From CAG-217 sp963605415 (GTDB taxonomy: Bacteria; Bacillota; Clostridia; Oscillospirales; Acutalibacteraceae), in the NCBI GenBank assembly GCA_963605415.1, contig CAVCUL010000002.1, positions 62,001-126,000 of the forward strand: 64,000 nt of DNA, in the 5' to 3' direction. Positions 41,466-48,643 of the stretch are shown here, piece after piece. Every line of letters begins with the position of its first letter. Position 1 is the stretch's first letter. The notes under the pieces were generated by a model, which saw only the letters and a program-made list of their open reading frames with translations, did no database searches and was not told where the DNA came from. The position numbers and the translations under genes are program-made.

Positions 41466-42764
41466 ATGAAAAAAGCTAAAGCATTTTTTTCAGTGATTTG
41501 TGCGCTGGCAATTCTATCTTCCTTGCTTTCCTTTCCGGTATACGCTGCGCAGGAATCCGAAGAGGCCGGCCAATATATTTACACCTTTAATGTAAAGGTT
41601 GATAATCCTTGTAATTCTGAAGATATGGACAAGGATGCGGTAAATGTTTTGTATTTTGAATATCATTATAATACTAAAAACGGATATGACAGTGAAAAAA
41701 CAGAAAAGTTCGATATGTCGTGGAACGGCAGCAGTAACACAAATTCTGATTTTTTGACCAAGCATTTTATTCGTCCCAATGATAATTCATATAATACCAG
41801 TTTTGAAGTGACTCTTGGCGGTAAACTGAACAAAACATATATCAAGCTAAATATGGACGGCGGCGAGCGCTTATCTTTCACGATTGAAAGCATTTTCTGC
41901 AACGGTAAAAGAATTAACAGCAATACGGATTATGTATCTTCTGCTTATAATGATTCTACAGCCAATGTGTATTGCTCTATGGAAGAATCGATGGTGGATC
42001 AAGCGAATTCACCTTATTTCCAGACGAATGACGACTTCATTACTGAAAAGGAAATGGAGCAGATTACAAAAAATGCACAGGGCGGCGCCTATGCAGGTCA
42101 GTTTAAAGATCAATACAATGCAGTCATTGATTTGTCCGTGCTTCAAAAATGTGTGGGCGTGTCTGACGGAGATATCAATCAGTATTATGCGCACGATGAC
42201 GAGGAAAGTATGTATAAGTATACTTTCCATTGCAAGGTCGATAATCCGATCAATCTGAATGATGCGGATTACGACGAGGTTGAGGTGTTTGATATCAAAA
42301 TAAGCTATGTTGACCAAAATGGCTATGGTAATAGCGAGACCTATAATCTTGATATGGCTTATGACGATAATTTGAAAAGAAATCTAAACCAAAAATATTT
42401 AGAGTGCTTTGAAAAATACAATGATGATGCTTATCAAACAAGTTTTTCGGTATGGATCCCGGGTATTATCACAAAGGTAGATGTAAAGCTCAATATGAGC
42501 GGCGAGAAATTGTCTGTATATTTTGACAAAATTACACTCAATTCAATTGCGGTGAATACAACAAGAGATTATGTGTCATCTACTTATTACGATTCCACGG
42601 CAACAATAAATTGCAGCGTGCCGGCTTCTCAAATTGCCTTAGGTGAGAATGCTTTGCCAAATGTGTACACGACAGATTTGGTCGATCAGTATGGTGCTGT
42701 GGTCTCTGAAAAGCTGTTTAACCAAACAAAAGAAAACCCAACAAGATATCAATATCACCAATAA
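41466..42764 (+). CDS. Secreted protein of two tandem repeats (432 aa), end of operon
   Basis: A signal peptide (LLSFPVYAAQ) is followed by two homologous units of about 190 residues: YIYTFNVKVDNPCNSEDMD...NGYDSEKTEKFDMSW...KLNMDGGERLSF...DYVSSAYNDSTANVYCS (about 38-175) and YKYTFHCKVDNPINLNDAD...NGYGNSETYNLDMAY...KLNMSGEKLSVY...DYVSSTYYDSTATINCS (about 245-390). The spacing of hydrophobic strands suggests a beta-sandwich, possibly PLAT-like, but no family is certain. There is no membrane anchor or sorting signal, so it is probably released or bound to its operon partners. The gene follows 3 nt after the giant gene with GGAGGGAG as ribosome binding site and is closed by a strong terminator. 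Confidence 0.8.
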   Translation: MKKAKAFFSVICALAILSSLLSFPVYAAQESEEAGQYIYTFNVKVDNPCNSEDMDKDAVNVLYFEYHYNTKNGYDSEKTEKFDMSWNGSSNTNSDFLTKHFIRPNDNSYNTSFEVTLGGKLNKTYIKLNMDGGERLSFTIESIFCNGKRINSNTDYVSSAYNDSTANVYCSMEESMVDQANSPYFQTNDDFITEKEMEQITKNAQGGAYAGQFKDQYNAVIDLSVLQKCVGVSDGDINQYYAHDDEESMYKYTFHCKVDNPINLNDADYDEVEVFDIKISYVDQNGYGNSETYNLDMAYDDNLKRNLNQKYLECFEKYNDDAYQTSFSVWIPGIITKVDVKLNMSGEKLSVYFDKITLNSIAVNTTRDYVSSTYYDSTATINCSVPASQIALGENALPNVYTTDLVDQYGAVVSEKLFNQTKENPTRYQYHQ

Positions 42765-42773
42765 ACCACAACA

Positions 42774-42814
42774 AATAATCCCTATGAAATCAATGATTTC
42801 ATAGGGATTATTTT
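42774..42814 (+). terminator. Terminator of the exported-protein operon
   Basis: A perfect 17-bp stem, 42774-42790 with 42796-42812, and a 5-nt loop (CAATG), followed by TT. It stands 10 nt after the last stop and is the strongest hairpin seen in the region. The following 140 nt up to 42954 hold no recognisable gene. Confidence 0.85.
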
Positions 42815-42954
42815 ACGATTAAAAACGCATTGGGTCGGCGTGGTGCTGTTATCAACTTGCATCTCAATTGTAGGCAGGGAGATGGCTCTTTTGACCACCT
42901 TTTTTTCTAAATTGAAATTTTTTTACTGCTACCGCAAAAGGCCAAAACGACCTG

Positions 42955-43701
42955 TTAGAGCACCACGCCCAGGGCGCCGATTACCTGTCTTTTATAATCC
43001 AAAAACGCAGGGGTCAGGTTAAAGTCCTGACGCCGGGGCTTCGGCTCTGCAATGGTGATCTGGTGGGTGATCTTGCCAGGCTGCCCGCTGAGAATGAGAA
43101 TGCGGTCGCTGAGCAGCACCGCCTCGTCAATATCATGGGTGATAAAGATGGTGGACAGCTTGATCTCCTCCATCACAGACAGATACCACCGGTGCATGGC
43201 AGATTTGGTAATGGTGTCCAGAGCGCTGAACGGTTCGTCCAGCAGCGCTACCCGGTCACCGGCCAGGTAGGTGCGCAGCAGGGCTGCCCGCTGGCGCATA
43301 CCGCCGGACAATTCTGCCGGGTACTGCTGCTGGGTACCCTCCAGACCAAACCGGGCAAAGTGGCTGCCGGCTTCTGCCCGGGCTTCCTTTTTGGACTTGC
43401 CGGAGAGCAGCAGGGGCAGAGACACATTGTCAATAATCTTTTTGTAGGGCAGCAGCAGGTCCTTTTGCAGCATATAGCTAATGTGGCCCGGCTGGCCGGT
43501 AATGTCCTGCCCGCCCAGCACCACCCGGCCGCTGTCCGGCCGGTCAATGCCGCTGATGCAGTTAAACAGGGTGGTCTTGCCGGCACCGCTGACCCCCAGC
43601 AGGGAGATCAACTCCCCCTGCCGCAAAGTCAAATTGACGCCGTCTAAAATCACCTTGTCGTCAAAGCTTTTTTTGATGTTTTTTGCGGATAAAATGTCCA
43701 T
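42955..43701 (-). CDS. ABC transporter ATP-binding protein (thiamine-precursor type, ThiZ-like)
   Basis: A 248-residue ATPase with Walker A LLGVSGAGKTTLF (about 36-48), Q-loop MLQKDLLLPY, signature ELSGGMRQRAALL (about 130), Walker B VALLDEPFSAL and the switch histidine IFITHDIDEA. It belongs to the SsuB/TauB/ThiZ group that serves NMT1/THI5-like binding proteins. It is the last gene of a four-gene operon with substrate-binding protein, permease and thiamine-binding protein. I use the ATG at 43701; a GTG one codon earlier is equally possible. The THI-box-like leader ahead of the operon points to thiamine or its pyrimidine precursor as the transported compound. Confidence 0.85.
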   Translation of the reverse strand: MDILSAKNIKKSFDDKVILDGVNLTLRQGELISLLGVSGAGKTTLFNCISGIDRPDSGRVVLGGQDITGQPGHISYMLQKDLLLPYKKIIDNVSLPLLLSGKSKKEARAEAGSHFARFGLEGTQQQYPAELSGGMRQRAALLRTYLAGDRVALLDEPFSALDTITKSAMHRWYLSVMEEIKLSTIFITHDIDEAVLLSDRILILSGQPGKITHQITIAEPKPRRQDFNLTPAFLDYKRQVIGALGVVL

Positions 43702-43704
43702 CAC

Positions 43705-44742
43705 TTATGCCAGGTAGTCGTTGGTAAAGCCTACATTGTTGCTGATGTCTTTCTCTGCCAGCTTATTGTCTGTCAGCCACTTGTAGAAGCTGTTCCAGCG
43801 GGTGGGATCAATATAACCCCACTGTTTGGCGTCGCTGATGTACTGGTCGGCCATCCACTTCTGGCTTTCCAGCACCAGATCCTCGCTGCCGTTCAGGGAG
43901 CCGGTGTCGTCGCTTTTGATGAGAATATCAGCGGCCTCCTCCGGGTTGTCAATGGCGTACTGGTAGCCCTTGGCAGTGGCGGCCAGGAATGCTTTGGCAG
44001 CATCAGGATTTTCTTTTAAGAAAGTATTGTTGGCAATGAGCACCGGGGTGTAGTAGTCAAAGGTGGGGTTCAGGTCCTTAATGTAGAAGAAGTCTACATC
44101 AATGTTGTTCACCTTGGCGTTGATACCGCCCCAGCCGTAGAATACCCAAATGGCGTGGTCCGGGTTCTGCTGCACATCCTGTGCCTCGGCGGTTACCGTA
44201 TTGGGAATGGTCTTCACCTTGCTCCAGTCGCCGCCGTCCTGGTTGACAATGTTCTTCATCATAGCCTTTTCAATAGGGGAGTCCCAGGTCAGGTAGGTGT
44301 TGCCGGTGAGACCCTTGGGGGTGTCCATACCCTGCCCGGCCTTGGAAATAATGCCGGAGGAGTTGTGTTGCAGCAGCGCAGCCACGGCGGTCACATCCAT
44401 GGGGGTGTCAGAGGTAAAGGCAGGCGCCAGGGTGTCCTGGGCGTCAACGGCAAACTGGGCCTTGTTGGAGCTGCACAGCTGGGTGGCGGTGCTGTTGTCC
44501 GGCGGCTGCACAATGCTCACATTCAGCCCGGCAGCGTCATAATAGCCCTTTTCCTTGGCCACGAACAGACCGGTGTGGTTGGTGTTGGGGGTCCAGTCCA
44601 GGCAGACGGTAATGTCTGTCTTATCAGCGTTGGCTGCGGTGGTGTCCGTGTTATCCGCTGTTTTGCTGCCGGAGCAGGCGGCAAAGGACAGCGCCATGAC
44701 ACCTGCCAGTACACCGGCAAAAATCTTTTTTGCTTTATTCAT
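43705..44742 (-). CDS. ABC transporter substrate-binding lipoprotein, NMT1/THI5-like
   Basis: A 345-residue lipoprotein with lipobox LSFAACSGS (Cys about residue 23). The mature part begins VCLDWTPNTNHTGLFVAKEKGYYDAAG, which is the hallmark of ThiY/THI5-like binding proteins for the pyrimidine moiety of thiamine (hydroxymethylpyrimidine or formylaminopyrimidine). The first domain contains QPPDNSTATQLCSSNKAQFAV, and the second PVLIANNTFLKENPDAAKAFL. It stands between permease (1-nt gap) and ATPase, all under the leader at 45.85-45.98 kb. The exact ligand cannot be read from the sequence; aliphatic sulfonates are an alternative for this fold but do not fit the regulatory element. Confidence 0.85.
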   Translation of the reverse strand: MNKAKKIFAGVLAGVMALSFAACSGSKTADNTDTTAANADKTDITVCLDWTPNTNHTGLFVAKEKGYYDAAGLNVSIVQPPDNSTATQLCSSNKAQFAVDAQDTLAPAFTSDTPMDVTAVAALLQHNSSGIISKAGQGMDTPKGLTGNTYLTWDSPIEKAMMKNIVNQDGGDWSKVKTIPNTVTAEAQDVQQNPDHAIWVFYGWGGINAKVNNIDVDFFYIKDLNPTFDYYTPVLIANNTFLKENPDAAKAFLAATAKGYQYAIDNPEEAADILIKSDDTGSLNGSEDLVLESQKWMADQYISDAKQWGYIDPTRWNSFYKWLTDNKLAEKDISNNVGFTNDYLA

Positions 44743-44743
44743 C

Positions 44744-45526
44744 TTATGCTTTTCCTTTCGTAGTTCCTTTGTTTGCCCAGGGCATTGCCAGCCGCTGGGC
44801 CAGTGCCACCAGCGCCATCAGCAGCAGGCTGATGACGGAGATAAACACAATGACGGCAAACATTTTGTCAAAGGCATAGGCTTTCTTCACCCGGGTCATA
44901 TAGACCCCCAGCCCCTCAAATCCACCTAACCACTCGGAGATCACCGCGCCTACCACCGCGTAGGAGGCGGAGATGCGCAGCCCGGAGAAAAAGGAGCCGG
45001 TAGCTGAGGGCAGCTTAATGTGCCAAAACACTTGCAGTCGGTTCGCGCCCATCGCCCGCAGCAGGTTGACCTCATCCGGGTCCGCACTGCGGTAGCCGTC
45101 TAAGAGCCCAATGGAGATGGGGAAGAAGGTGGTGATCACCACCAGGGTGATCTTTGGCGCCATACCAAAGCCCATCCACAGCACCAGCAGTGGCGCAATG
45201 GCAATGGTGGGTATGGTCTGGGTGATAATGAGAATGGGGTAGATGGCTTTGTACAAAAAGGCAAAGCGATCCATCAGCGCCGACAGGATAAACGCCAGCG
45301 CCACGCCGATCCCCAGCCCGTAAACGGCCTCTTGCAGGGTTACCTTGGCCTGGGCCATCATCACGGAAAAGTTGTGCACAAATGCCAGCCACACATCCGT
45401 AGGGGAGGGCAGCATATAGGCGGGTACCACTTCAAATCCGGAGCAGGCGTACCAAATGCCCAGGATCACTGCCAGTGCCAAAATGGGCGCCAGCTTATTG
45501 GTGGTGCTTTGTAATTTTTTGGTCAA
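44744..45526 (-). CDS. ABC transporter permease (ThiX-like)
   Basis: A 260-residue inner-membrane protein with about six spans and the BPD_transp_1 EAA loop DPDEVNLLRAMGANRLQVFWHIKLPSA (about residues 155-180). It fits the SsuC/TauC/ThiX group. The start is a TTG at 45526, 11 nt after GGGGAGG, and lies inside the end of the thiamine-binding gene (32-nt overlap); no ATG or GTG is available nearby. It should form the membrane channel for the binding protein at 43705 and the ATPase at 42955. Confidence 0.85.
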   Translation of the reverse strand: MTKKLQSTTNKLAPILALAVILGIWYACSGFEVVPAYMLPSPTDVWLAFVHNFSVMMAQAKVTLQEAVYGLGIGVALAFILSALMDRFAFLYKAIYPILIITQTIPTIAIAPLLVLWMGFGMAPKITLVVITTFFPISIGLLDGYRSADPDEVNLLRAMGANRLQVFWHIKLPSATGSFFSGLRISASYAVVGAVISEWLGGFEGLGVYMTRVKKAYAFDKMFAVIVFISVISLLLMALVALAQRLAMPWANKGTTKGKA

Positions 45527-45794
45527 TGGTCAAAACCTCCCCTTCCGGGTTGTACACGATCTTGACATAGGCGGACACGCTGGGCGCACCGGCTTTGACA
45601 GCCACTTTTTGGCACTGGGTTACGATCTCCATCAGCTGATCGTAGCTTTCGCCCTCAATGGTGGTCTCAAAGGGGCCCACGGAGCAGTGCAGGCCGGTGC
45701 TCTTGATGTAGGCGATCACTTCGTCTACGATACGCACCAGCTCCTGGTCGTTGTCTGCCTTTGGCAGAACCTGAATGGCAACACTTGCTTTCAT
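45495..45794 (-). CDS. Thiamine-binding protein, MTH1187/YkoF-like (DUF77)
   Basis: A 99-residue ferredoxin-like protein: KASVAIQVLPKADNDQELVRIVDEVIAYI, then HCSVGPFETTIEGE with the acidic residues around the small-molecule site, YDQLMEIVTQCQKVAVKAGAPSVSAYVKI. Members of this family bind thiamine or pyrimidine and often sit with thiamine transporters. The ATG at 45794 follows AAAGGAG by 9 nt; the frame is open further upstream through the leader, but that part does not resemble the family. It is the first gene behind the THI-box-like leader and a terminator hairpin, so its expression is probably repressed when the ligand is abundant. Confidence 0.85.
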   Translation of the reverse strand: MKASVAIQVLPKADNDQELVRIVDEVIAYIKSTGLHCSVGPFETTIEGESYDQLMEIVTQCQKVAVKAGAPSVSAYVKIVYNPEGEVLTIDQKITKHHQ

Positions 45795-45852
45795 AAAAAT
45801 ACTCTCCTTTTCAAGTGCTTTGGCGGTTGCCCGCCGGGGTGGGTGACAATAA

Positions 45853-45887
45853 GTCAAAAGAAAAGCCCCATTCACGCAGAATGGGGC
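45853..45887 (-). terminator. Leader terminator ahead of the thiamine operon
   Basis: On the minus strand GCCCCATTC (45887-45879), 5-nt loop, GAATGGGGC (45873-45865), then TTTTCTTTT. A perfect 9-bp stem placed between the aptamer-like element and the first gene, as in a transcription-attenuating riboswitch. Confidence 0.85.
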
Positions 45888-45985
45888 ACAGTTGCAACTC
45901 TCTAAGCAATCGTCTCTGCCGTGCGTGCTAGCGTACGGTTCAAAGGGTATGATCTCAGCCTTGCGGCACCCCTGACTTATTGATT
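45888..45985 (-). promoter_or_regulatory. THI-box (TPP riboswitch-like) leader, only one arm canonical
   Basis: Read on the minus strand, 45974-45937 shows the pyrimidine-sensing arm of a thiamine pyrophosphate riboswitch: GGGGTGCC, GCAA loop, GGCTGAGATCATACCC, then TTTGAACC. The usual second, pyrophosphate-sensing arm (TGAT...GG.TAAT.CC..CG..GGGA) is absent; instead there is GTACGCTAGCACGCACGGCAGAGACG. A 10-nt segment before the arm (45982-45973) is perfectly complementary to a segment behind the terminator T tract (45856-45847), so a closing stem could enclose both aptamer and terminator. Confidence 0.65.
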
Positions 45986-45996
45986 TGAACAACTCT

Positions 45997-46025
45997 ATTA
46001 TACGGCGGTACCGGGTCTTTGTCAA
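45997..46025 (-). promoter_or_regulatory. Promoter of the thiamine operon
   Basis: On the minus strand TTGACA (46025-46020), 17-nt spacer, TATAAT (46002-45997): perfect consensus. The -35 box overlaps the last codons of serA. Confidence 0.9.
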
Positions 46026-47185
46026 TCCTGGATCACACGCACCCGGATCACACCGCCGATTTTTTCAATATCCGTCACTACGCCGTCGCTGTAAGCGGTG
46101 TCTGTATCAATAATACTGTAAGCAATCTCGCCCCGATTCTTATCGGTAAAGGAGGCGATGTTCATACCGTCTTTGCTGATGGTGTCCGTAATGGTGGCGA
46201 TCATATTGGGCTGGTTTTTGTGCACCACGGTCATGCGGGCAGCGCCGCTGCGATCCATGTGCACAGCCGGTAGATTTACGCTGTTTTGAATGTTTCCGTT
46301 CTCCAAAAAGTCGATCAGCTCCTGGGCACCCATGGAGGCGCAGTTTTCCTCACTCTCCGGGGTGGAAGCACCCAGGTGGGGAATGGCAATCACGCCGTCC
46401 ACATCAATCAGCTTGGCACTGGGGAAGTCGGTAACATACGCGGCCATTTTGCCCTCTTCCAGCGCCTCGACCACATCGTCCGCATTGGCCAGGTCGCCAC
46501 GGGCAAAGTTCATCACCCGCACCGTGTCCTTCATCTTGGCAATGCTCTCGGCACAGATCAGTTCCTTGGTGTCCGGGGTCAGCGGCACATGCACGGTGAT
46601 ATAGTCCGCTACGGGGAATACCTGATCCAGATCGTTGTTGACGGTCACCCCAGGCTTGAGCACAGAGGCGTCCTTCAGGTACGGGTCGTAGCCGATCACC
46701 TGCATACCCAGGTCCACGGCGGCGTTGGCCACCAGGCGGCCGATGGCGCCCAGGCCGATCACAGCCAGGGTCTTGCCTTTCAGCTCCGGCCCGGCAAAGG
46801 CGGACTTGCCCTTTTCTACCGTCTTGGGCACATTGTCGCCCTCGTCTTTAATGGTCTTGCACCAGTCAATGGCGCGGGTCACCTTGCGGCTGGCCAGCAG
46901 CATACCGCACAGCACCAGCTCTTTTACCGCGTTGGCGTTGGCACCGGGGGTGTTGAACACCACAATGCCCTTTTGGGCGCAGTCGGCCACAGGAATGTTG
47001 TTGACCCCGGCACCGGCTCTGGCAATGGCCAGCAGGCTCTCCGGCATTTCCATATCGTGCATGGAGGCGGAGCGCACCATAATGGCGTCCGGCGCCGTGT
47101 CCGGTGCGTCTACGGTGTAGTTGGCAGGGTCAAATTTGCTCAGCCCCACCGGCGAAATTTTATTTAAGGTCTGAATGTGAAACAT
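46022..47185 (-). CDS. serA: D-3-phosphoglycerate dehydrogenase
   Basis: A 387-residue NAD-dependent dehydrogenase that oxidises 3-phosphoglycerate in the first step of serine synthesis. The Rossmann motif VIGLGAIGRLVANAA lies at about 143, the catalytic Arg in NFARGDL (about 230), Glu in the following helix and His in IPHLGAST (about 282). A C-terminal ACT domain (MTVVHKNQPNMIATITDTI onward, about 315-387) is the usual site of serine feedback control; the long type with an extra domain is not present. It overlaps serC by one base (TGATG), so the two are translated together. The order serC-serA and length match other Clostridia. Confidence 0.93.
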   Translation of the reverse strand: MFHIQTLNKISPVGLSKFDPANYTVDAPDTAPDAIMVRSASMHDMEMPESLLAIARAGAGVNNIPVADCAQKGIVVFNTPGANANAVKELVLCGMLLASRKVTRAIDWCKTIKDEGDNVPKTVEKGKSAFAGPELKGKTLAVIGLGAIGRLVANAAVDLGMQVIGYDPYLKDASVLKPGVTVNNDLDQVFPVADYITVHVPLTPDTKELICAESIAKMKDTVRVMNFARGDLANADDVVEALEEGKMAAYVTDFPSAKLIDVDGVIAIPHLGASTPESEENCASMGAQELIDFLENGNIQNSVNLPAVHMDRSGAARMTVVHKNQPNMIATITDTISKDGMNIASFTDKNRGEIAYSIIDTDTAYSDGVVTDIEKIGGVIRVRVIQD

Positions 47186-48267
47186 CAGCAGTTCTCCTCC
47201 TCAAACTTTTGCATAAAGGCCACCAGCGCCTGTACGCCCTCCAGAGGCATGGCGTTATAGATAGAGGCCCGCATACCGCCTACGGTGCGGTGCCCTTTCA
47301 GGTTCACCAGCCCGGCGGCTTCCGCTTCTTTGACGAATTTGGCGTCCAGATCGGCGTTGCCGGTGACAAAGGGCACATTCATCAGGGAGCGGTCCTCCGG
47401 CACCACCGTGCCGTGGAACAGCTTGGAATGGTCCAGGAAGTCATACAGCAGCTTTGCCTTTTCCTGATTGCGCTTTTCCATGGCTTCCAGGCCGCCCAGC
47501 TCTTTGATCCACTCCAGCACCAGCTTGCAGATATAAATGCACCAGCAGGGGGGCGTGTTGTAAAGGGAGTTTGCGTCTGCCTGGACTTTATAGTTCATCA
47601 TCACCGGGGTGGTGGGGCGTGCGTTGCCCAGCAGATCCTCCCGGATAATGGCCACTACCAGCCCGGCGGGGGCCACATTCTTTTGGGCGCCGAAGTACAC
47701 CATGCCGAATTTGCTGATGTCCAGCGGCTGGGACAGCGCGCAGGAGGACACATCGGCAATGAGCACCTTGTCGCCCACCGGCGGCAGCTCTTTGTACACC
47801 GTGCCGTAAATGGTGTTGTTCATACAAATATACACATAGTCCGCGTCGTCCCGGAAGTCGGCGGCTGCGGTCTTGGGAATATAGCTAAAGGTTTTGTCCG
47901 CAGAGGAGGCCACTGCCTGTACATCACCGTACTTCTGGGCCTCCTGATAGGCTTTCTTGGCCCACTGGCCGGTGATGATATAGTCTGCCTTGCTGCTGCC
48001 GTTCATAAAGTTCAGCGGAATGGCGGAGAACTGGGCGGAAGCGCCGCCCTGCAAAAAGAGCACCTTGTAGTTGTCCGGCACCCGGTACAACTCCCGCATC
48101 AGCGCCTCGGCGTCTTTAATGATCTTGTCAAAGGTCTTGGAGCGGTGGCTCATCTCCATTACGGATTGGCCGCTGCCCTGATAGTCCATCATCTCGGCGG
48201 CTGCGGTTTGCAGCACCTGCTCCGGCAGGGTGGACGGGCCTGCGCTAAAGTTCCATACTCTTGCCAT
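47185..48267 (-). CDS. serC: Phosphoserine aminotransferase
   Basis: A 360-residue class V aminotransferase that makes phosphoserine from phosphohydroxypyruvate and glutamate, using pyridoxal phosphate. The family start NFSAGPSTLPEQVL, the GGASAQF phosphate site (about 75), DVSSCALSQPLD (about 170) and the cofactor lysine in YFGAQKNVAPAG (about 192) are all present, as is the end motif TVGGMRASIYNAMP. AAAGGAG stands 9 nt before the ATG. It is the first gene of serCA behind a near-consensus promoter. The segment TPPCWCIYICKL has two unusual cysteines but keeps the family spacing. Confidence 0.95.
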   Translation of the reverse strand: MARVWNFSAGPSTLPEQVLQTAAAEMMDYQGSGQSVMEMSHRSKTFDKIIKDAEALMRELYRVPDNYKVLFLQGGASAQFSAIPLNFMNGSSKADYIITGQWAKKAYQEAQKYGDVQAVASSADKTFSYIPKTAAADFRDDADYVYICMNNTIYGTVYKELPPVGDKVLIADVSSCALSQPLDISKFGMVYFGAQKNVAPAGLVVAIIREDLLGNARPTTPVMMNYKVQADANSLYNTPPCWCIYICKLVLEWIKELGGLEAMEKRNQEKAKLLYDFLDHSKLFHGTVVPEDRSLMNVPFVTGNADLDAKFVKEAEAAGLVNLKGHRTVGGMRASIYNAMPLEGVQALVAFMQKFEEENC

Positions 48268-48306
48268 AGTCGATATCTCCTTTGAATTTCAAATCGTGTA
48301 CATACC

Positions 48307-48334
48307 ATTATACGGCTGTTCATCTTTTTGTCAA
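48307..48334 (-). promoter_or_regulatory. serCA promoter
   Basis: On the minus strand TTGACA (48334-48329), 16-nt spacer, TATAAT (48312-48307), about 40 nt before serC. Confidence 0.8.
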
Positions 48335-48482
48335 GCAAAACCGGTGATTTTTGTAAAAAAAGCCGATAGACTGATAAAAAATTAACGATGTTATGCAAAT
48401 TATAGCCAATGCTGGTGGATTTGCAGGACATGTGTGTAGTATTTGGCAGGCGTAGTCTAAAATGTGAGCAGATAAACGTGTG

Positions 48483-48511
48483 CGGGCCGATGTGGGCATC
48501 GGCCCCTACAT
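48483..48511 (+). repeat. Short dispersed palindromic repeat, copy 1
   Basis: GGGCCGATGTGGGCATCGGCCCCTACA forms a hairpin. The core CGATGTGGGCA returns in inverted orientation at 48540-48551, within the next hairpin, and in the same orientation at 63694-63720. Apart from this and the following terminator, the 376-nt spacer 48268-48643 holds the serC promoter and no gene. Confidence 0.6.
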
Positions 48512-48515
48512 TTGT

Positions 48516-48564
48516 AAAAAATTTCCTTGTACGGTGCAGTGCCCACATCGCACCGTACAAGGAA
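48516..48564 (-). terminator. Terminator of the GPH/GH30 operon
   Basis: On the minus strand 48564-48550 pairs perfectly over 15 bp with 48537-48523 (TTCCTTGTACGGTGC arms), followed by TTTTTT at 48521-48516. The loop contains the core of the dispersed CGATGTGGGCA repeat, so the terminator appears built on a repeat copy. Confidence 0.75.
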
Positions 48565-48643
48565 ACAAAAAGAGCACCACAGTAGTTTCTTTAATTCTAC
48601 CATAGGAGGCTGCTTTTTCTATTGTCCGTTTTTTTGGACTTGT

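Larger units (their letters stand above)
13534..42764 (+). other. AT-rich island: 13-gene operon of exported, mostly membrane-anchored proteins
   Basis: All 13 genes point the same way, with overlaps or gaps of no more than about 50 nt, from a promoter at 13466 to a strong terminator at 42774. Every product has an N-terminal signal peptide. Eleven end in a membrane span and a basic tail; the last two proteins (1559 and 432 aa) do not. A/T-ending codons dominate, in contrast to the G/C-ending codons before 12.9 kb and after 42.9 kb. There are no integrase, transposase, tRNA or phage genes at the edges, so the way of entry is not visible. Confidence 0.7.

Noticed and set aside
13534..42764. Prophage, integrative element or secretion system
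   Set aside because: No integrase, capsid, portal, relaxase, ATPase of a secretion system or tRNA attachment site could be found.
45888..45985. Ordinary full TPP riboswitch
   Set aside because: The pyrophosphate-sensing arm consensus is missing; I therefore list it as THI-box-like only.
45888..46025. Upstream extension of the thiamine-binding protein frame to 46025
   Set aside because: The frame crosses the terminator and riboswitch-like leader and has no family similarity; the ATG at 45794 has a good ribosome binding site.
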